A stretch of 64,000 nt of DNA from Pipra filicauda (lineage: Eukaryota > Chordata > Aves > Passeriformes > Pipridae): positions 1,240,001-1,304,000 of the forward strand of contig NW_024104313.1 of the NCBI RefSeq assembly GCF_003945595.2, read 5' to 3'. The notes beneath the pieces are model-generated. The model was not told the DNA's origin, did not search any database, and worked only from the letters and a program-made list of their open reading frames with translations. Shown one piece after another: positions 49,269-62,640 of this stretch. Position 1 is the stretch's first letter; every line of letters begins with the position of its first letter. A program made the position numbers and the translations under genes.

Positions 49269-50715
49269 CTAGAAAGGATGAGAATTTACAGAACCTTGTT
49301 GTGATCTTTCATGTTTCCTATGCCCTGAGCCAAACCTTGCCACAGCAGATGTGACTGCAGGTTAGAGAGTTTTGGGATTCAGGCCAGAAGAAAATGCTGA
49401 AGGGAAACCTGGGCGTTGAATCTGAATCTGCAGCCTCCCTTGTCTCCCAAGGGGAAAAATATTTTTAGGTTGGTTTTGCTTCAGCATCTGCACAGCTGGC
49501 ATTCTGGAAGACCACATATGAAGCAAACCAAGCTAGTCAAATTAATCAACATTCCATTTTTTGTTGTTGCCGATTAATCAGCAGAGGAAAGCGCTGATCA
49601 CGTTTCATGTACTTGTCTTCTGAAAGTTTCCCATAACACAGGAAAGAGTGTTTATACTGTGTACAGAGTAGTGTTTGGCAACAGCTTCAGGGGATCACTT
49701 TCCATGTGTATATGTCTTTGTTCTACCTCAGAGGTCTCTCATGTGGGTCCTCTGGATTTTCTGATCCATTCTTCTCTGTTACTTAAAGCTTTGTCCTTGA
49801 AAGCTTGGAGGAGGAAACAAGCAACAGAGAACCCTCAGGACATGATGGTTCAAAGAAAAATAGTCCCCTGCTGTTTACCTCCTACTTCTTGAGACTCTGA
49901 TGTACTTGCTCATACCTCCTGCCTTGTACACCCTTCTGTCTCTGGGCATTGACCCACACACACCTCTCAGCCACTCTTCCTTCCCACAAGCCAGAGCTCT
50001 GACCTACGTCTTTTACACCAGCTTTCTGCGGCCTGCTGAAGAGACTGAGAGTTTTCTCAAAATTGCTATACTTTTTTTGAGTCTAGTTTCCTTATTTCTG
50101 ATTATGCTATGCGTTTTGGGAGAAAAGTCTCCATATACATGGAAAAGATATGGCTTTTCTCCCACATGATAGCTATTCCTCATCTGCTCTGAGCACCACA
50201 GAGCCATCTCCTGCCTTCTGCTGGTCACACCAACTCTTTCTCCCACAGCTCTGTCCAACAGCAAGCTCCATGTCTGGGCATAAAGGACTGAGTGGAATGC
50301 TCAAGCATCATCTATTCCCTCCACATATTGGAATGACTCAGGCTCTGCTGAACTGCCAGTATCAGTCCTCCTATGTGTCATTACACAGCCAGCGTAATGT
50401 CGCTCATTAAATAATTTGTTGACATGAATTTGATTTTGAGCTCAACTACAATACCAGCAGTGTGGAAAGAGAATGTGATTTAATTGTTACCGAAAATTTT
50501 TACCACAGGGTTTTATGCAGGGTTATGTTTGGAAATGTCTGGCTGTGGATGTTATTTTAACACGTTTTAAAGTCTGTAGTAAAAAGATATTAGATGTTCC
50601 TCATCCTTGTTTTCCATTGTCACTCAGACAAGCCAAAGGCAACTAGCCTCTGCAAAGTTTAAATTTTCCCTTTCATGTAAAATTTTTAATACACTTACAG
50701 TAAGAATAGAGTTTT

Positions 50716-50729
50716 GTTTTTTTTTTTTA
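50716..50729. repeat. T run
   Basis: About 13 T after GTTTTG. Simple sequence. Confidence 0.8.
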
Positions 50730-51601
50730 ATGAGTTCTTAGGCATAGCAGGGAGTGTTTTGTACCTCAGTATGTTCCAAAAATGATGAGGGTCACATGGC
50801 CTGAGCAGGTCCCATCTCATCCCTGCTCTTGCTGCAATCTTGGAGTCTGGGACTTTTTATCAAATGCATTTTTAAAAACTGGCAGGCCAGGGATGTGTTC
50901 CCGCAGGGGGATGCAGTTGTATGCACACTCCTTGGCTCCTGCTCCCAGTCGAGAGGCCAAGCTCTGGCTCTGGGGAGAAGCTGTCCAGCCACACAAGCAC
51001 ATCATTGTGTCGAAGGTCATATCCCACCCCCAGAGGAGCCAAAACACAGCAAAATCTGGAATCCCAATCTGCTTCTGACCACACAGTCATCACCCTAGGA
51101 GCTAATTGCTTAGATTGGCAGAGTAAAATAGGTGGATTCCCCACCTGGCTCTTTCTCACTGTGCAGACACAAGCATGTTCACAGAGCTCTTGTGCATGCC
51201 TGCTGTGTTTCTCAGTCTTGCACCTAAATCGTGGGTTTGCTTAGATTCGCCTGCACAGTAAGCTACAGGGAATGCAGGAACCAGATAGTGTTGTTTACGC
51301 TGTGCATTTCCTTATCTATGAGCCCTGGAAAAGCAGGAACTGACTGTGCAGAGGGGCACTACCTACTTGGGAAGTCTGGCATCACAACTGCTTGGGGCAG
51401 TCTGCACAGGCAGGCTAAACCTGCCAGGCTGCACACAAGTGCTACTAGAAAGGGGAAATTCCATGTCTCCATGTCAAATACACCAAATTTGCTTCATTTA
51501 GTAAAACAAATCTACACCCATGTGGCATCTCTGGTCTCTAAATAAAAGATCCCAGGGTATGTATGGCACTAACTGTTGCTGCACACTCTAAGCACCTGTG
51601 T

Positions 51602-51617
51602 CTTTTTTTTTTTTTTA
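51602..51617. repeat. T run
   Basis: About 16 consecutive T. Simple sequence. Confidence 0.9.
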
Positions 51618-54104
51618 ACCCTGTTACTACATCTGCGAAGCAAAAAGGTGTTCCTTCCCCCATTTCACAGGGTCAGGAGAAGGCAGTGGTCAGCCTGAGG
51701 CCATGGAGGGCAGTAGTGATGGAGCAGTGAGGAACCTTCCAGCCAGTCTCGGGGTGGTGGACTGAGGAAGAGAAAAGATGAGAAAGGAGAAAACCTGATT
51801 TAACAAAGAGTTGGCACAGAAAAAGAAAGCCTCTTACTGGTGATACTGCAAGTACACCGGACAAAATGCAGACATGCAGCACAACTTGTGTGAACGTGTG
51901 ACACTGTGATCTGGAAGGAAGGGCTTGTGTATCCTCTGTCTACTCATTTGTCTCACTCTTTCTTGTCTTCATATTCTTTTCCTTTTTCTCTTGTGCATTC
52001 TGCAATAACATACTGAGAGTCGAATCCTGCAGCAACAAACTGACTTCCCTCTCATACCACAAACATCCCCTCCTAGAACTGAGTCATACCACCTAGCACC
52101 TTAAATTGTATTTGTTTTGGCTAAACTCTACAGGATGCTGTTTCATTTAGGGCTCAAGACACTCCTGTTCCCTTTGACACAAGGCATACTGTGATATCTG
52201 TGGTGGGGAACTGATGCATGGCCAGGATGCTGGCCCTGCTCCCAGCTCTGTGGTATGGGAGGACAGGCAGCCTGTCAGCGGGGCTGCAGCGCCCACACGG
52301 ATGGAGTGGAGTTACTAATTCCTTTGAAATGATAATTTGCTCTTTGTTTTGTATGTCTTTCAGATGTCACCTGCTGGCTTCAGGAGGAAGGGAAAAATTA
52401 ATGTGAAGAAACTATTTTAGTAACTTGCCTGGAAATCCAAGTACCTCTCTGAGCAGTTTGAACCACTTTTAAATGAAAACTTCAGCCGAAAAAGAGCTGG
52501 GGCTTCACTACGGGCAGATGTAAAACAGCAAGCAGCTACCGAGGTATCTTGGGAGAAACTGGTTTGCTCTTGGGCAGAAACCAAAAACAGTTGCTCCCCT
52601 CTCTGCCCATCCACTACCTATAAGACTGAATTCACTTTGGCAGCCCCCAAACCCAGCCTTGCCCTCACTGTTCATGGCTGCAGTCAGGTGTGGAAGGCCA
52701 CTGAGCTCTTTTCTTTCTGTCCCTGCTTTTGTCTCATATATAGGTGGACCTGGATTCATATTGAGCAGGTGTGATATGGTGTAAACTGGTTATCATGTTT
52801 GGGGTAACAGGACTCTGTCCTTTACATATGAACCACTTCTGGGTTAAGCCCTCTAGAGAAAGCAGTGGCTGCTGGCTCGTCCCTTCAGGGAGGTAAGTTT
52901 TGAGGTGGCAGTTGTGACATTTGGGTTCACTTTAATGCAGCGTCATAAAAACCTGTCTGCATAATTTTTTTCTCGCATTTGATCTGACTCCTTTCTCCCA
53001 AGCCAAACCACTTTTGCCATTTTCTAAGAGTTCCTGGTTAATGAAAGAGAATGGGAAAAATAAAATGTATTTTAGTATACTCCTAGCATAAAGAGCTTTT
53101 TTTTTAAATGAGGAAATAACAGATAAAAGGCTTCTTGAGTAGAAAGGGGAAAAGTAGGTCAGTAACATTAAATAAAAATGTACCTTCAAAAAACCAGAAA
53201 CCTTTAGAGAACATGGAAAAAACATGTCTGTGTAACACTAAGTAAAGTAATAATTTCCCCTATTAACACACACTATAACAGAGCTAAATGACTGCACCAC
53301 ATCTTGATGAGCCTGTTTTTAGGAAGGTGAATCTCATGCTGCTTGATGAGAGGTTGCTAAGCACTCTCCTAGATTCATTAGTTATGTAAATAGAGGTGTA
53401 AAATAGTCCCTTTCTTGCCAGTGCCTAAACAAACTGAACTTGGACCCTGGCAACTATAAATTAATCCCACTGCTTCCTAGAAGTCTGTCAGACTGATGGG
53501 ATTTTTTTTTTTCTTTTGAGTGGGAAAATATGCTATTTGGAGAGAAGAAAAAATATCCTTGAGTTCTTGGCTGCCTTCTTGGCATACGTGTTGTGCAGTG
53601 GGTTTAGGTATTTTTGAGTAAATGTGAAAAGTATTGAAGGGGATATTTTCCTCCTGGGATCAAGGTACACACCAACACTCACTTCCATCGTGTCCCCAGG
53701 CACTACTGTATTACACAGTCTTACAGTGGTGCATGAGTTTCAGAGACAAGTCATTGTAAATACGAACTGGAAAGTTTTTCTGTTTCTCTGGTTATCTTTT
53801 TGAGAAGTACTTGATGAAGCCAATTAAAAAGAAAAAAACTAGCCTCTTTTTCTCAGTGGAAACCAGTCCTTTTCTTGCAATCTCAGTGTTCAGTTCTTCC
53901 AAAGAAACAGCCATATGAAAAATGCAGCTCTGATTTACCTTTGAATTTCAGCAGACAAGTTCTTTTTTCTATTTTTGCTCTTTCTCTCCATCCTCCTCCC
54001 AAAATTTGTTTTCTCTTACCAAACAGAGAAAGAAAAAGGTGAAAAAAATCAGCAAAATTAAAACCATTCTGAAAATTAAAAGTTTCAAATACAGAAATGT
54101 TTTT

Positions 54105-54126
54105 GATTGGTTGGTTGGTTGGTTTT
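54105..54126. repeat. (GGTT)n microsatellite
   Basis: Four or so GGTT units followed by T. Simple sequence. Confidence 0.85.
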
Positions 54127-55002
54127 TATTTTGGTAAGCCAGAAAGTGTGTTTAATGGTGATTCATAGGACTTCAATAAACAAACAATAGCAACTGTCCT
54201 GCGTGGACAGTCATTCAGTCCTATTCTTTTCTGAGATCACAGAAAGAAAAGGAATTTAAAACTTCACTATTTGGAATAGTACATTGCACTCATTTTCTGT
54301 TTGATCTCATAGCTGTCAAAGCATCAATCCTTGATAGCTGGCGCTGTTGCTAAAGTGTTTGGCATAGGCAGTTTGTCATGTGATGATGTAATCATGATTT
54401 ATTATGTAGTCTGTCATGGCAAGGCTGGCACTTTGTTACTCACAAAAAAGGGAGGTAGGTGAAATCCCATTCCCTTCTCAGTGCAAAGGTGTCAATAACA
54501 AGGGCCGTGTCCAGCTGTTGCTTGAGGCAGCAGCCAGGAGCCTGGATCCCCATCGCTGGTGCCTGTACACCACCTGCCATGGGCAGCTATTCCCTACTCA
54601 CCGTAAGTCCCATAGTATAGGAAAGAGTGTGCATGTCCTCATGAGAAAGGCTTGCAACAAGAAGCACATTCTTTCCCTCACTATATCCCTTTCCTCCTTT
54701 AAGCTGTTTCATTATGCCAAATAGCCATATTCCCCTCACACCTCTATAGGTCCCTGCCTGTCCTTCCAGGCCCTGCAAGCACCGTGTCCATGGCACCACA
54801 GAAGCCGGCAGGGCTAGGTGTCATGTGGGAACCTGATCTTCTATCCAGAGGAAAATTCTGACAAAGTAAGGTTTGGTAACATGGAAGAGCCAAGTGCACT
54901 TTGGACTCCAAGTGCATTTCTTTGTGCAGGATTGACACCACTGACAGTTCTTATTCACAGTTAAATCTGACCAAGAAAATTACACATTTACTCTCAGTTT
55001 GG

Positions 55003-55032
55003 GTTTGTACATAATCAGTTTGTACATAATCA
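55003..55032. repeat. Perfect 15-bp tandem duplication
   Basis: GTTTGTACATAATCA occurs twice without a gap and without a difference (55003-55017 and 55018-55032). The identity suggests a recent slippage event. Confidence 0.93.
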
Positions 55033-58000
55033 AGCTAGGTCCATAAACGGATCAGTAGCTACTAAACCTCCTAAACTCATTGCATGTAAGACTATTTACA
55101 GATTCAGACTATGAATATATATTTGTACAAATATAATGGAAAAAAAAAATCAGTCCTTAGCAGTTAACTTTTTATTTAAGTTCAATAAATATGTCCTTTC
55201 AGCACAGTGTAGATTTGTGAACATTGATTCTCATCCCCTTGCCAGCAATGAACTATTTGGCAGGTAGCTCTGCTCCTGCCCTTCCTCTTTGACAAGGCTG
55301 ACTTTATGCAAAACACTGAAGCACTGGGCACAGATCATTCAGCGATTTCTTTAACAACCAGTGATGACTTTTTTCTTCGAAGGCAAAGCTGCATTCCATG
55401 CTGTTCCATAGGTTTTTCAGAAAGCTTCTTATCCAAGTGGAACAAATGCAGTCTGGCTCATTGCATTTTCCTGGAGATTTTTTAAATTTTTCTGAATGGA
55501 AAAACAAAAAGGGTCAAGTTTAATAAATTCAGTATTGTTCATTTTGCACTTTCTCTGGGATTTATTTACTTTGGAGTCAATTTGTGTTCACTCTCTGCTC
55601 CTTTACACAAGATGCTTAAGGACATTTTGTAATTCAACATAGCATAATGCTCCACTTCCTCTTTGCAAAGATAATGAACAGCAGATGACTGTGCGGAAGG
55701 ATCCTTGCTACCTTCAGGAGGGAAGTGATGCCAGGAACTGGTACTGCCATGCAGGTTCTACACGCACAGTGACGATGCACACTTGCCATGATGCAAACTG
55801 GCACAGGTAGGATCACTTCTGTTCCCATGTCATTAGCAGAGGAGGAAGAAAACATTTTTACTTGTCTTATTAGATATTTTGAGTTAATAGGAATTTAAAA
55901 ATTGATGGATAAAGAGTGTGGTGTTTAATTATGGCTGTAGCTATATGTGCATAGATTCTCACAAGCAAATACTACTGCTTATAGGTGACTGCTCTCCACT
56001 AGGCCTTTCTCCATGTATTTCAATGGTCTCTCCTTATTCCATTTTCCCATCTGTAAGCACATGTCATCCATGTCTTTCTCACTTTTGTTGACTCCTTGGC
56101 ACTTCCTCCACAGTTAAAATGGGCCTAGAAAAAATTTCCTGGATCACAAAGGTCGGTCCTCTCATCTACAACCATTATATAATTGTGTCCAAGTCCATAT
56201 CCAGGTCCATCCAGGAAGCAGGGAGACTTGTCCTTGCTGCACGTGTTTGGAGACTGCTTTAGCACAGGGCTACCATAGGAACAGTTGTGAGGAACAGGCT
56301 TGTGATTTCCAGAGTAAGGATAGTTATTGCTAGTTTATACTCAACTGAACTTTGTAATTGGCTCAGGCTGCTTTTCCCCCCATCTCTCTGCTTATTAGTG
56401 TACATTTACATGCATTTACAAAGGACAGTCATGACTGTTCTCAGCCTTGGCTTCTCTTCGGTTGAAAATTCTGACTTGTCCCATGTGGTGTGTTAAGACA
56501 GTCTCCCCAGCAACCCCACGCATACCTCCAGCATCTGCTTCATGTTCAGTTCATCTGTTTCTTCAACTCAGAACACGGCTGAGGAAGCTGTGTACACCAT
56601 CTGGGTTTAAGAGAAATCTTTGCACTGCCACTTCCTGCTCCATCCTCCACCTGCTTGATTCAGGATACATAATCTGCTTTGAGGGGCATACATCTAAATA
56701 TCTGAAGTGCAAACATAAAGCAACTTACAGTTGTATTAAGAGAGGTTATCTGAGCTATTAGACTCAGTATTTCCTTTTCTGTTTTGGGGGACTGTTCCTC
56801 AATTTTTTTGGACTGCCAAACCTTCTTGCCACTTATATGTATGTCTTCAAGCTATAACCTTGCTAACATAGCAACATCAGTGCCAAATTAATTTCCAACC
56901 TTGTAAAAGCAAGCTAATAATTGAGGTAAACACTTCACTGTAAGGATGTCCCTTATAGGGTTCGTGCTTTGAGTAGTAATATAAACCAGGCTGTACACAG
57001 CATTAGCCAGGCACGCAAGGTATGATTGTATGGGGTTTTTGTACAGTAAGATTTTAAAAGAAAGGAAAAGCTTCGAACTCCACCTTAACTTTTGTCTAAG
57101 TGGAGTTATACTTGCTTCTAACCTTGTTATCCTATCTATTCTGGTCTGGTTTTTGGGATCATGCTTTTCAATTAAGGACTGAGTTCAAGAGAGAACTGGG
57201 AGGTTCTTGGAGAATAGTGGGACTGGATTCAGACCCTTGAAGAATCAAAGGTGGAAAGTGCCTGATGTCTGCGGTCATCTGGAGTAAGCTGACACTCCCT
57301 TCACTGAGGGTTTCCCGTTTCAAACAGTCTCTTCATGAAAAGGCCAGAAAGAAGCCAGCTTCCTGGTTAAATCATGGGGGGCTATTGAGTAGAAATAAAA
57401 GGAAACAGTGTCAGACCAGCTACGCAGGAACGGTAGCTGGAAAGTGTGGAAAGAAAGCATTAAATTTTTTCACCTGCAGTTAAAAACAGTGTTTCCTGAT
57501 GTATATGGACATTACAAAAACTATTTTTCTGTTATCGTTATGAAAAAAGCATTGGGACGGAATAACCATATATAACAGAAAACAGTTGCAACAAAGTGTA
57601 GTGGGAAAATGCAGTTTGAAAACAGTAATTTTAGGGGTAAATGGGTTGGACTTGAATCTTCTTGCTTTGGAAATCTTTGCCCTATTCTTTGTAGTTGGCC
57701 CATAAACTAAAGTATTCTTTGTCTTTCTTGATTGTCAATTTCATTGCAAGGAGATAAAAAGATGACAGGAATGCAGAAATGTTAATAAACAACATCCATG
57801 GTGAACACACCTCTTCAAATGTGCACTTAGAGGAAGAAGTCATACGAAATAGAAAGCTAGGTTGTGCAGAATAAATCAAGTCCTTAGTGCTGGAGTGTCT
57901 TCGTCAAACTTGTAAATGATTGCTACTTGCTCAAAATTCAGTGGCTGAACTGACTGGTCACAGTATTACAGCTTTTTAAAGGACACAATGTAATGAAACA

Positions 58001-60822
58001 CCTCTTGAGTCCAATTAGTCTGTTACTAGTCATGACTGATCTCCATCCTTCCCTGAAGAAAAATTAAAGAAGCTCGGAGGAATCCCACTGCTGGACCACT
58101 TCACATATAGGATGGGTTTGTGTTAAGTCTCTCTTGCTAGGAAAGCATCTCAGCTTCTGAGCCCACACATGGTCATGAGAACAAATTGGTGTTAACTTTC
58201 CACAGACTTCCGGTGTTCACATCTCTGTTCCTGTGGATATGGCTTGAATCTTTCACAATACATATGGTTGATGAAGGTATCAAAATACCACCAGGTGCCA
58301 CAACACTCTTGAACATTTTGGATAAGGGATCAAGGGCACTCAAGAGACTGATGAAGGCAAAGTAAGTCAGTGTCTCTCTACTGATCCCTGATTCTAAAAT
58401 CATATCTCATGATGGATGTGGACAACTTGTGGAGGATGCTGAGGGCAGAGAGACTTTTTCTTTAATCTCCTAGGCTTCTGCTCTTTAATCTAGTAAACTT
58501 CTCTTCCCCTTCCTAGTACCACATGTGCAGCAGCCTTGCTGAGTAGCCACACACGAGCACTGTCCTACCTTGGGGGAAAGGGAGATGGTGTAGAGGTGGG
58601 GACACCATGGGAACAGATGTTGCAAAGTACAAGAAAACTGAGTTGCGAACAGTGTCATTAATCCTGTGGAGATTAACCTTATTATCACGGATTTCATGAA
58701 AGTATCAACAGCATTAAATTCATTATTGCATGCATTCGGGATCACTGTCCTGTGGTGGTACTGGTGGATTACTTGGTATGACTATGGATGTGACGGCACT
58801 TGTGAGAATGAGTGGTAAATTAGTATTACTCTTTTCTTGGTATTCCCCTGGAAACAAACTAATTCCCCAAACAAAGTAAAAGCAAGTAAAAAACTCACAA
58901 ATTAATGGATGTGAGTCTACAGTAAAAAACAAAATAAAAATGAGGAAACACTGATGCTTCATCCCTTTCTAGAAGAAGCCAAGGCCAAACTCCCACCAGT
59001 TGCCTTTAATCTAAGTCACAGTAATAAAAGAGGTATCATATATTATATCCAAGATGTGGGGAAACATCATTATGTGCTCTTTAGATTGATGGGGTCAAAG
59101 TGTTCCATGGCTAGAGAAAAGGCAGCCGTAAGTGACTGAATGAGACAGGCACCATAAATGGCAGTGGACAGCAGGGACTCCAGCTAGTCCTCTGCTCTAT
59201 GTGGAGCAGTGTGAGGACTTTATCCAAAGCCTGCCACAGTCTTGAAATCTTTTGACTTTTCTGTGTCTTAAATCAGACGTTATGTGCACCATTCATCTTC
59301 TTTGCCAGAGATACTACATCTACTCTTTCTCCATCAGAAACAATTGCTATGACCAATGTGACAGATTTTTCTTTTAATGGTGTGCCATGTTTGGGTACTC
59401 TGTTTTCAAGAGACCTTTCAGTACTTTGTCCTGAACAAATGAATGGTAGGAAGCTGCAAATTTCTGTTACAGTGACAGGCAGAGCTGTTGGACAGTATCA
59501 CAATATAAAGATTTTCTTTTTATTTTTCAAAAAAGACCCCTGGCTTTGATCAGTAATGACTGGGGAAGAGGTACTGTGTCGATAGCGCTAATCCCTTCCA
59601 CCACGGCCTTGCTTTCAGTGAAACTCCCAAATACTTGTGTCTTCTCCATGATTTACAGTGCTGAATTTTCCAACCTGCAAGTGGCAGTGAGGAAGGTTAT
59701 CCCAGCTCCTAGAAACAAATCCTCGTTGTAACAGAAGTGAGGTGTTTGCTTAGCAATACCATGGACTTTCAGATCAAATCCACTCTCTGGAGGGGAACAA
59801 AGACGCCCGCATTTGACCTCCAGAGGGAATTTCTTTGTTTGAGTTCGGTGAGGTGCTTGCCAAGGTCAACTGTGAGCAAAGAAAGAACTCTGCAAAGAAG
59901 CCAAAACCAAAATTTGATAAAAAAGAAAAAGAAATCCCTTTCTGTTTTTTACTGTCAATGTGTAGGAGCTAAGATGTATCTTCCAGTTTGCACTACTTGG
60001 AAGTAGGGATTCAGACCAGCTACCTGAGTTCATTCACAGCTCATCTCATCAAGCACAGGCTCATCTGATATAACAACACATGCTGGACAGCGGAACCTGG
60101 GAATTCTTATGTGTAGCAGAGCAAACTATCCTGTGGCAGGAGGTAGAGGAGAAGTGGTACATCTGTGTGGCACAGTTGTGTGAAATTCTGTCCAGCTTCA
60201 CAGCACTGGATGAAGAGGTGAGACCCTCAGGCAAAGACATGAACTGTATTTGATATTTCTTGATGCCAAGGCAGTGCTGTCACATTAGCCATACAGAGGA
60301 TGCAGTGCAGTGTATAGTCCAGGTTAAACCTGCAATCTGTGTGAGTCCATAGAGATATTTAAATAGTGCAGTTAAACTGCAGAGCCTCTTCCACTCTTCT
60401 GATCCTTCACATCTGTCAAATCCAGTAGTCATTTGCTTGATGCCTCTGAGCCGTCTACACACTTACTGTGAGGAGCCCAAATATCCTCTTTCTTGGGGCC
60501 TTTGAAGAGAAGAGTTTAAAAACACCTTAGTCCCAAGTTTTTTACCTTGGCATGATTCCTATGGGACCTTCTCTGCTTGAGATCTGTTCTGTCCCTGTTC
60601 TTCTCCAGTGCTGGATTTATGAAATCTCAGAGGCCACCAGCACTTGCTAAAATGGTGAAGCAGCAGAGTGAATCCCATACCCGTCTTTGTCCAGGGACAC
60701 CGTCTGCTTAATATCTGCTACTATGAGCTAGAAGCTATCCCAGTCCAAGTGTGGTGCTTTAATATAGTGTAGATTAATAGAAGGATTAAATGTGAGGAGA
60801 AAGAAATCACTGCAAGGCTTAC

Positions 60823-60853
60823 TTTTTTTTTCTTTTTCTTTTTTTTTTTTTTT
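60823..60853. repeat. T-rich tract ending in GCAG (splice-acceptor-like)
   Basis: About 30 T with three C, directly followed by GCAG and a purine-rich stretch. It could equally be the reverse complement of an A-rich tract. The sequence after it is open for 21 codons only, and no donor is obvious. Confidence 0.75.
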
Positions 60854-60858
60854 GCAGG

Positions 60859-62149
60859 AAAGGGAGAGTGAAGAGAAACAAATGATTAATCTTTTGATGG
60901 TTAAAGTATTCTTTTATATATGAGTCATATGTCTAAACATTCAGGGTCACCAGTGACCTCGTCTTGGCCAGATTTACAAACCTTCTTCTTTGGTCTAGTT
61001 GAAGAGTCTAGATGCATTCACTTATCTTTCCAGACTTTCCTAGGTCTATGCTCTTTGCAGACAGATGATATGAATATAATAACAAAGACAAAGGATTTTT
61101 TTCCCCCGTATGACTTGCATAGTCCTGTGTCTTTTGCAAGCATTTTTGCTGGGCAGCATATGAAACATATTTTATGAGGGAAAAGATTCTACCCAAATAT
61201 TTTTGGGTGCACTCACTGCATTATCAAGATTTATAGAAATCTTATTTTGAAGAAAACTGACTGAGATGGGAGGAGCTACAGAAAAATATTTATTGAACCA
61301 CTAGACATCCAATATTACTTTGTAAAACAGGAATAAGCAAATAGTCACCGGTTAAGGGATAGAAATTTCTTACAGAATTTAATTGGACAGAAGTCATCTC
61401 AGGCAGTCCCTACTCACAGCATCTCTACTCTCTGTATATCGAATAACTACTGCACTAGTTATGACTAGGAGATGCAAACATTGAAGTCAAAACTGGGGAC
61501 TATATTTACAAAGCTGATGTCTGTTTTCTTAGGTTACTGTCACTGTCTGCACATCCAAATTCTCACATGATCCACAAATACATACTTTAAACCCTGTCTG
61601 TGCAAGATGAGGGCAAGATGTAGGATCCTGCTCTTACAGCTGTTCATAAGGTTAGGTGAAGGAGAAAATAATGAATAAAAGTATGAATACCTATAACATC
61701 TGTTAGGGGTATGGCTAAGTACTCTGTAGATTTATACAAAAGCAAAGTCAGTACATAATAGGGATATTAGCTCTCTGAAGTCTAAGTACACCAGTATCCA
61801 GCATATGACTTGGTCCTGACATTGCTCCTTGCTGCTTCTATTACATGATTTTTGCTACTGCAGTCACACCGTTCATTTTCATGGATTTACTTCCAGTTTA
61901 GGTCTTGATTTATCAGCATTTTTAAACACCACTACAGGACAGGAGGTAAGGTTCATTATGTGTAAGAACTGAAAATTCTTGAATTAATAACCTAACAATA
62001 GGATGTTGGAAGGAAAGTGGAAAAAGCCCACAGCCAATCTTGTGCTGATCTTTAACAACAGATGTGTTGTGTAATCCACAGGAGGTAATTTTTGAGCTTT
62101 GCTCAGTGTGGGTGAGGTCTTTACTGGAGCAGTGTGTCTGCTTTAGGGC
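60859..62149. other. Spacer, no gene supported
   Basis: Only short frames. No repeat recognised. Confidence 0.6.
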
Positions 62150-62640
62150 CATGCTTTTGATGGAGACTAAGTGGAGAAGAGCCAGAGGAGACCAACAAGG
62201 ATGATGAGAAGTTTGGAAAACATGACCTGTAAGGAGAGGTTCAAGGAGTTGATGTGTTTGGTTTGGGGCTTTTTTTTCCTTTTCTTTTTTTAATCTCAAA
62301 AAAACCATCCTGAAATGGGACATAATGAAAGACTTCTAGTACTTAAAACATTACTCTGAAAGACTATGATCCACATAAGGATATGGGAAGAACTGGCTTA
62401 ATTTACAACAAGGGTGATTTAGGTTATGTATTAGGAAACACCATTTACTGTTAGGAAAATCCAGGACTGGAGGAGAATACCTAGAAAGATTTGTTATTGT
62501 TGTGATTAGAGATTTTTAAGGACAGATCAAATATCCATCTGCCAGGAGAGGCCAAGGCATTGTTAGCTTGCCTCTGTGTGAGGAGGGGTGGGGAAGGTGT
62601 CTCTTGGGTCCTTTCCAGCCCTGTATTCCTGTAAATCATG
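62150..62640 (+). mobile_element. Old, diverged CR1 LINE 3' part, plus strand
   Basis: This matches CR1 in the forward direction with many changes. A 'CCAGAGGAGACCAACAAGGA' line stands at 62181-62200, then an 'AAGGAGAGGTTCAAGGAGTT' line at 62230-62249. After an interruption it continues with 'TTCTAGTACTTAAAACATTA' at 62334-62353, 'GTGATTTAGGTTATGTATTA' at 62414-62433, and a 3' UTR ending with 'TCCTTTCCAGCCCTGTATTC' at 62609-62628. The T-rich stretch at 62258-62292 has no counterpart in CR1 as I know it and looks like a later insertion or expansion. There is no open frame. The divergence suggests one of the ancient subfamilies. Confidence 0.75.

Larger units (their letters stand above)
49269..60822. 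other. Long spacer, no gene supported
   Basis: About 11.5 kb of mostly AT-rich sequence. Homeodomain-type words cluster at 49541-49580. A plus-strand frame at 49900-50169 ends with a hydrophobic stretch plus a basic tail, and a frame at about 60082-60254 has splice-like borders, but neither is recognisable. Confidence 0.5.

Noticed and set aside
49900..50169. 89-codon plus-strand frame ending in a hydrophobic segment and basic tail (type-I-like)
   Set aside because: The pattern comes from a T-rich run; no good acceptor or partner exon found, and the strand is opposite to the better candidate nearby.
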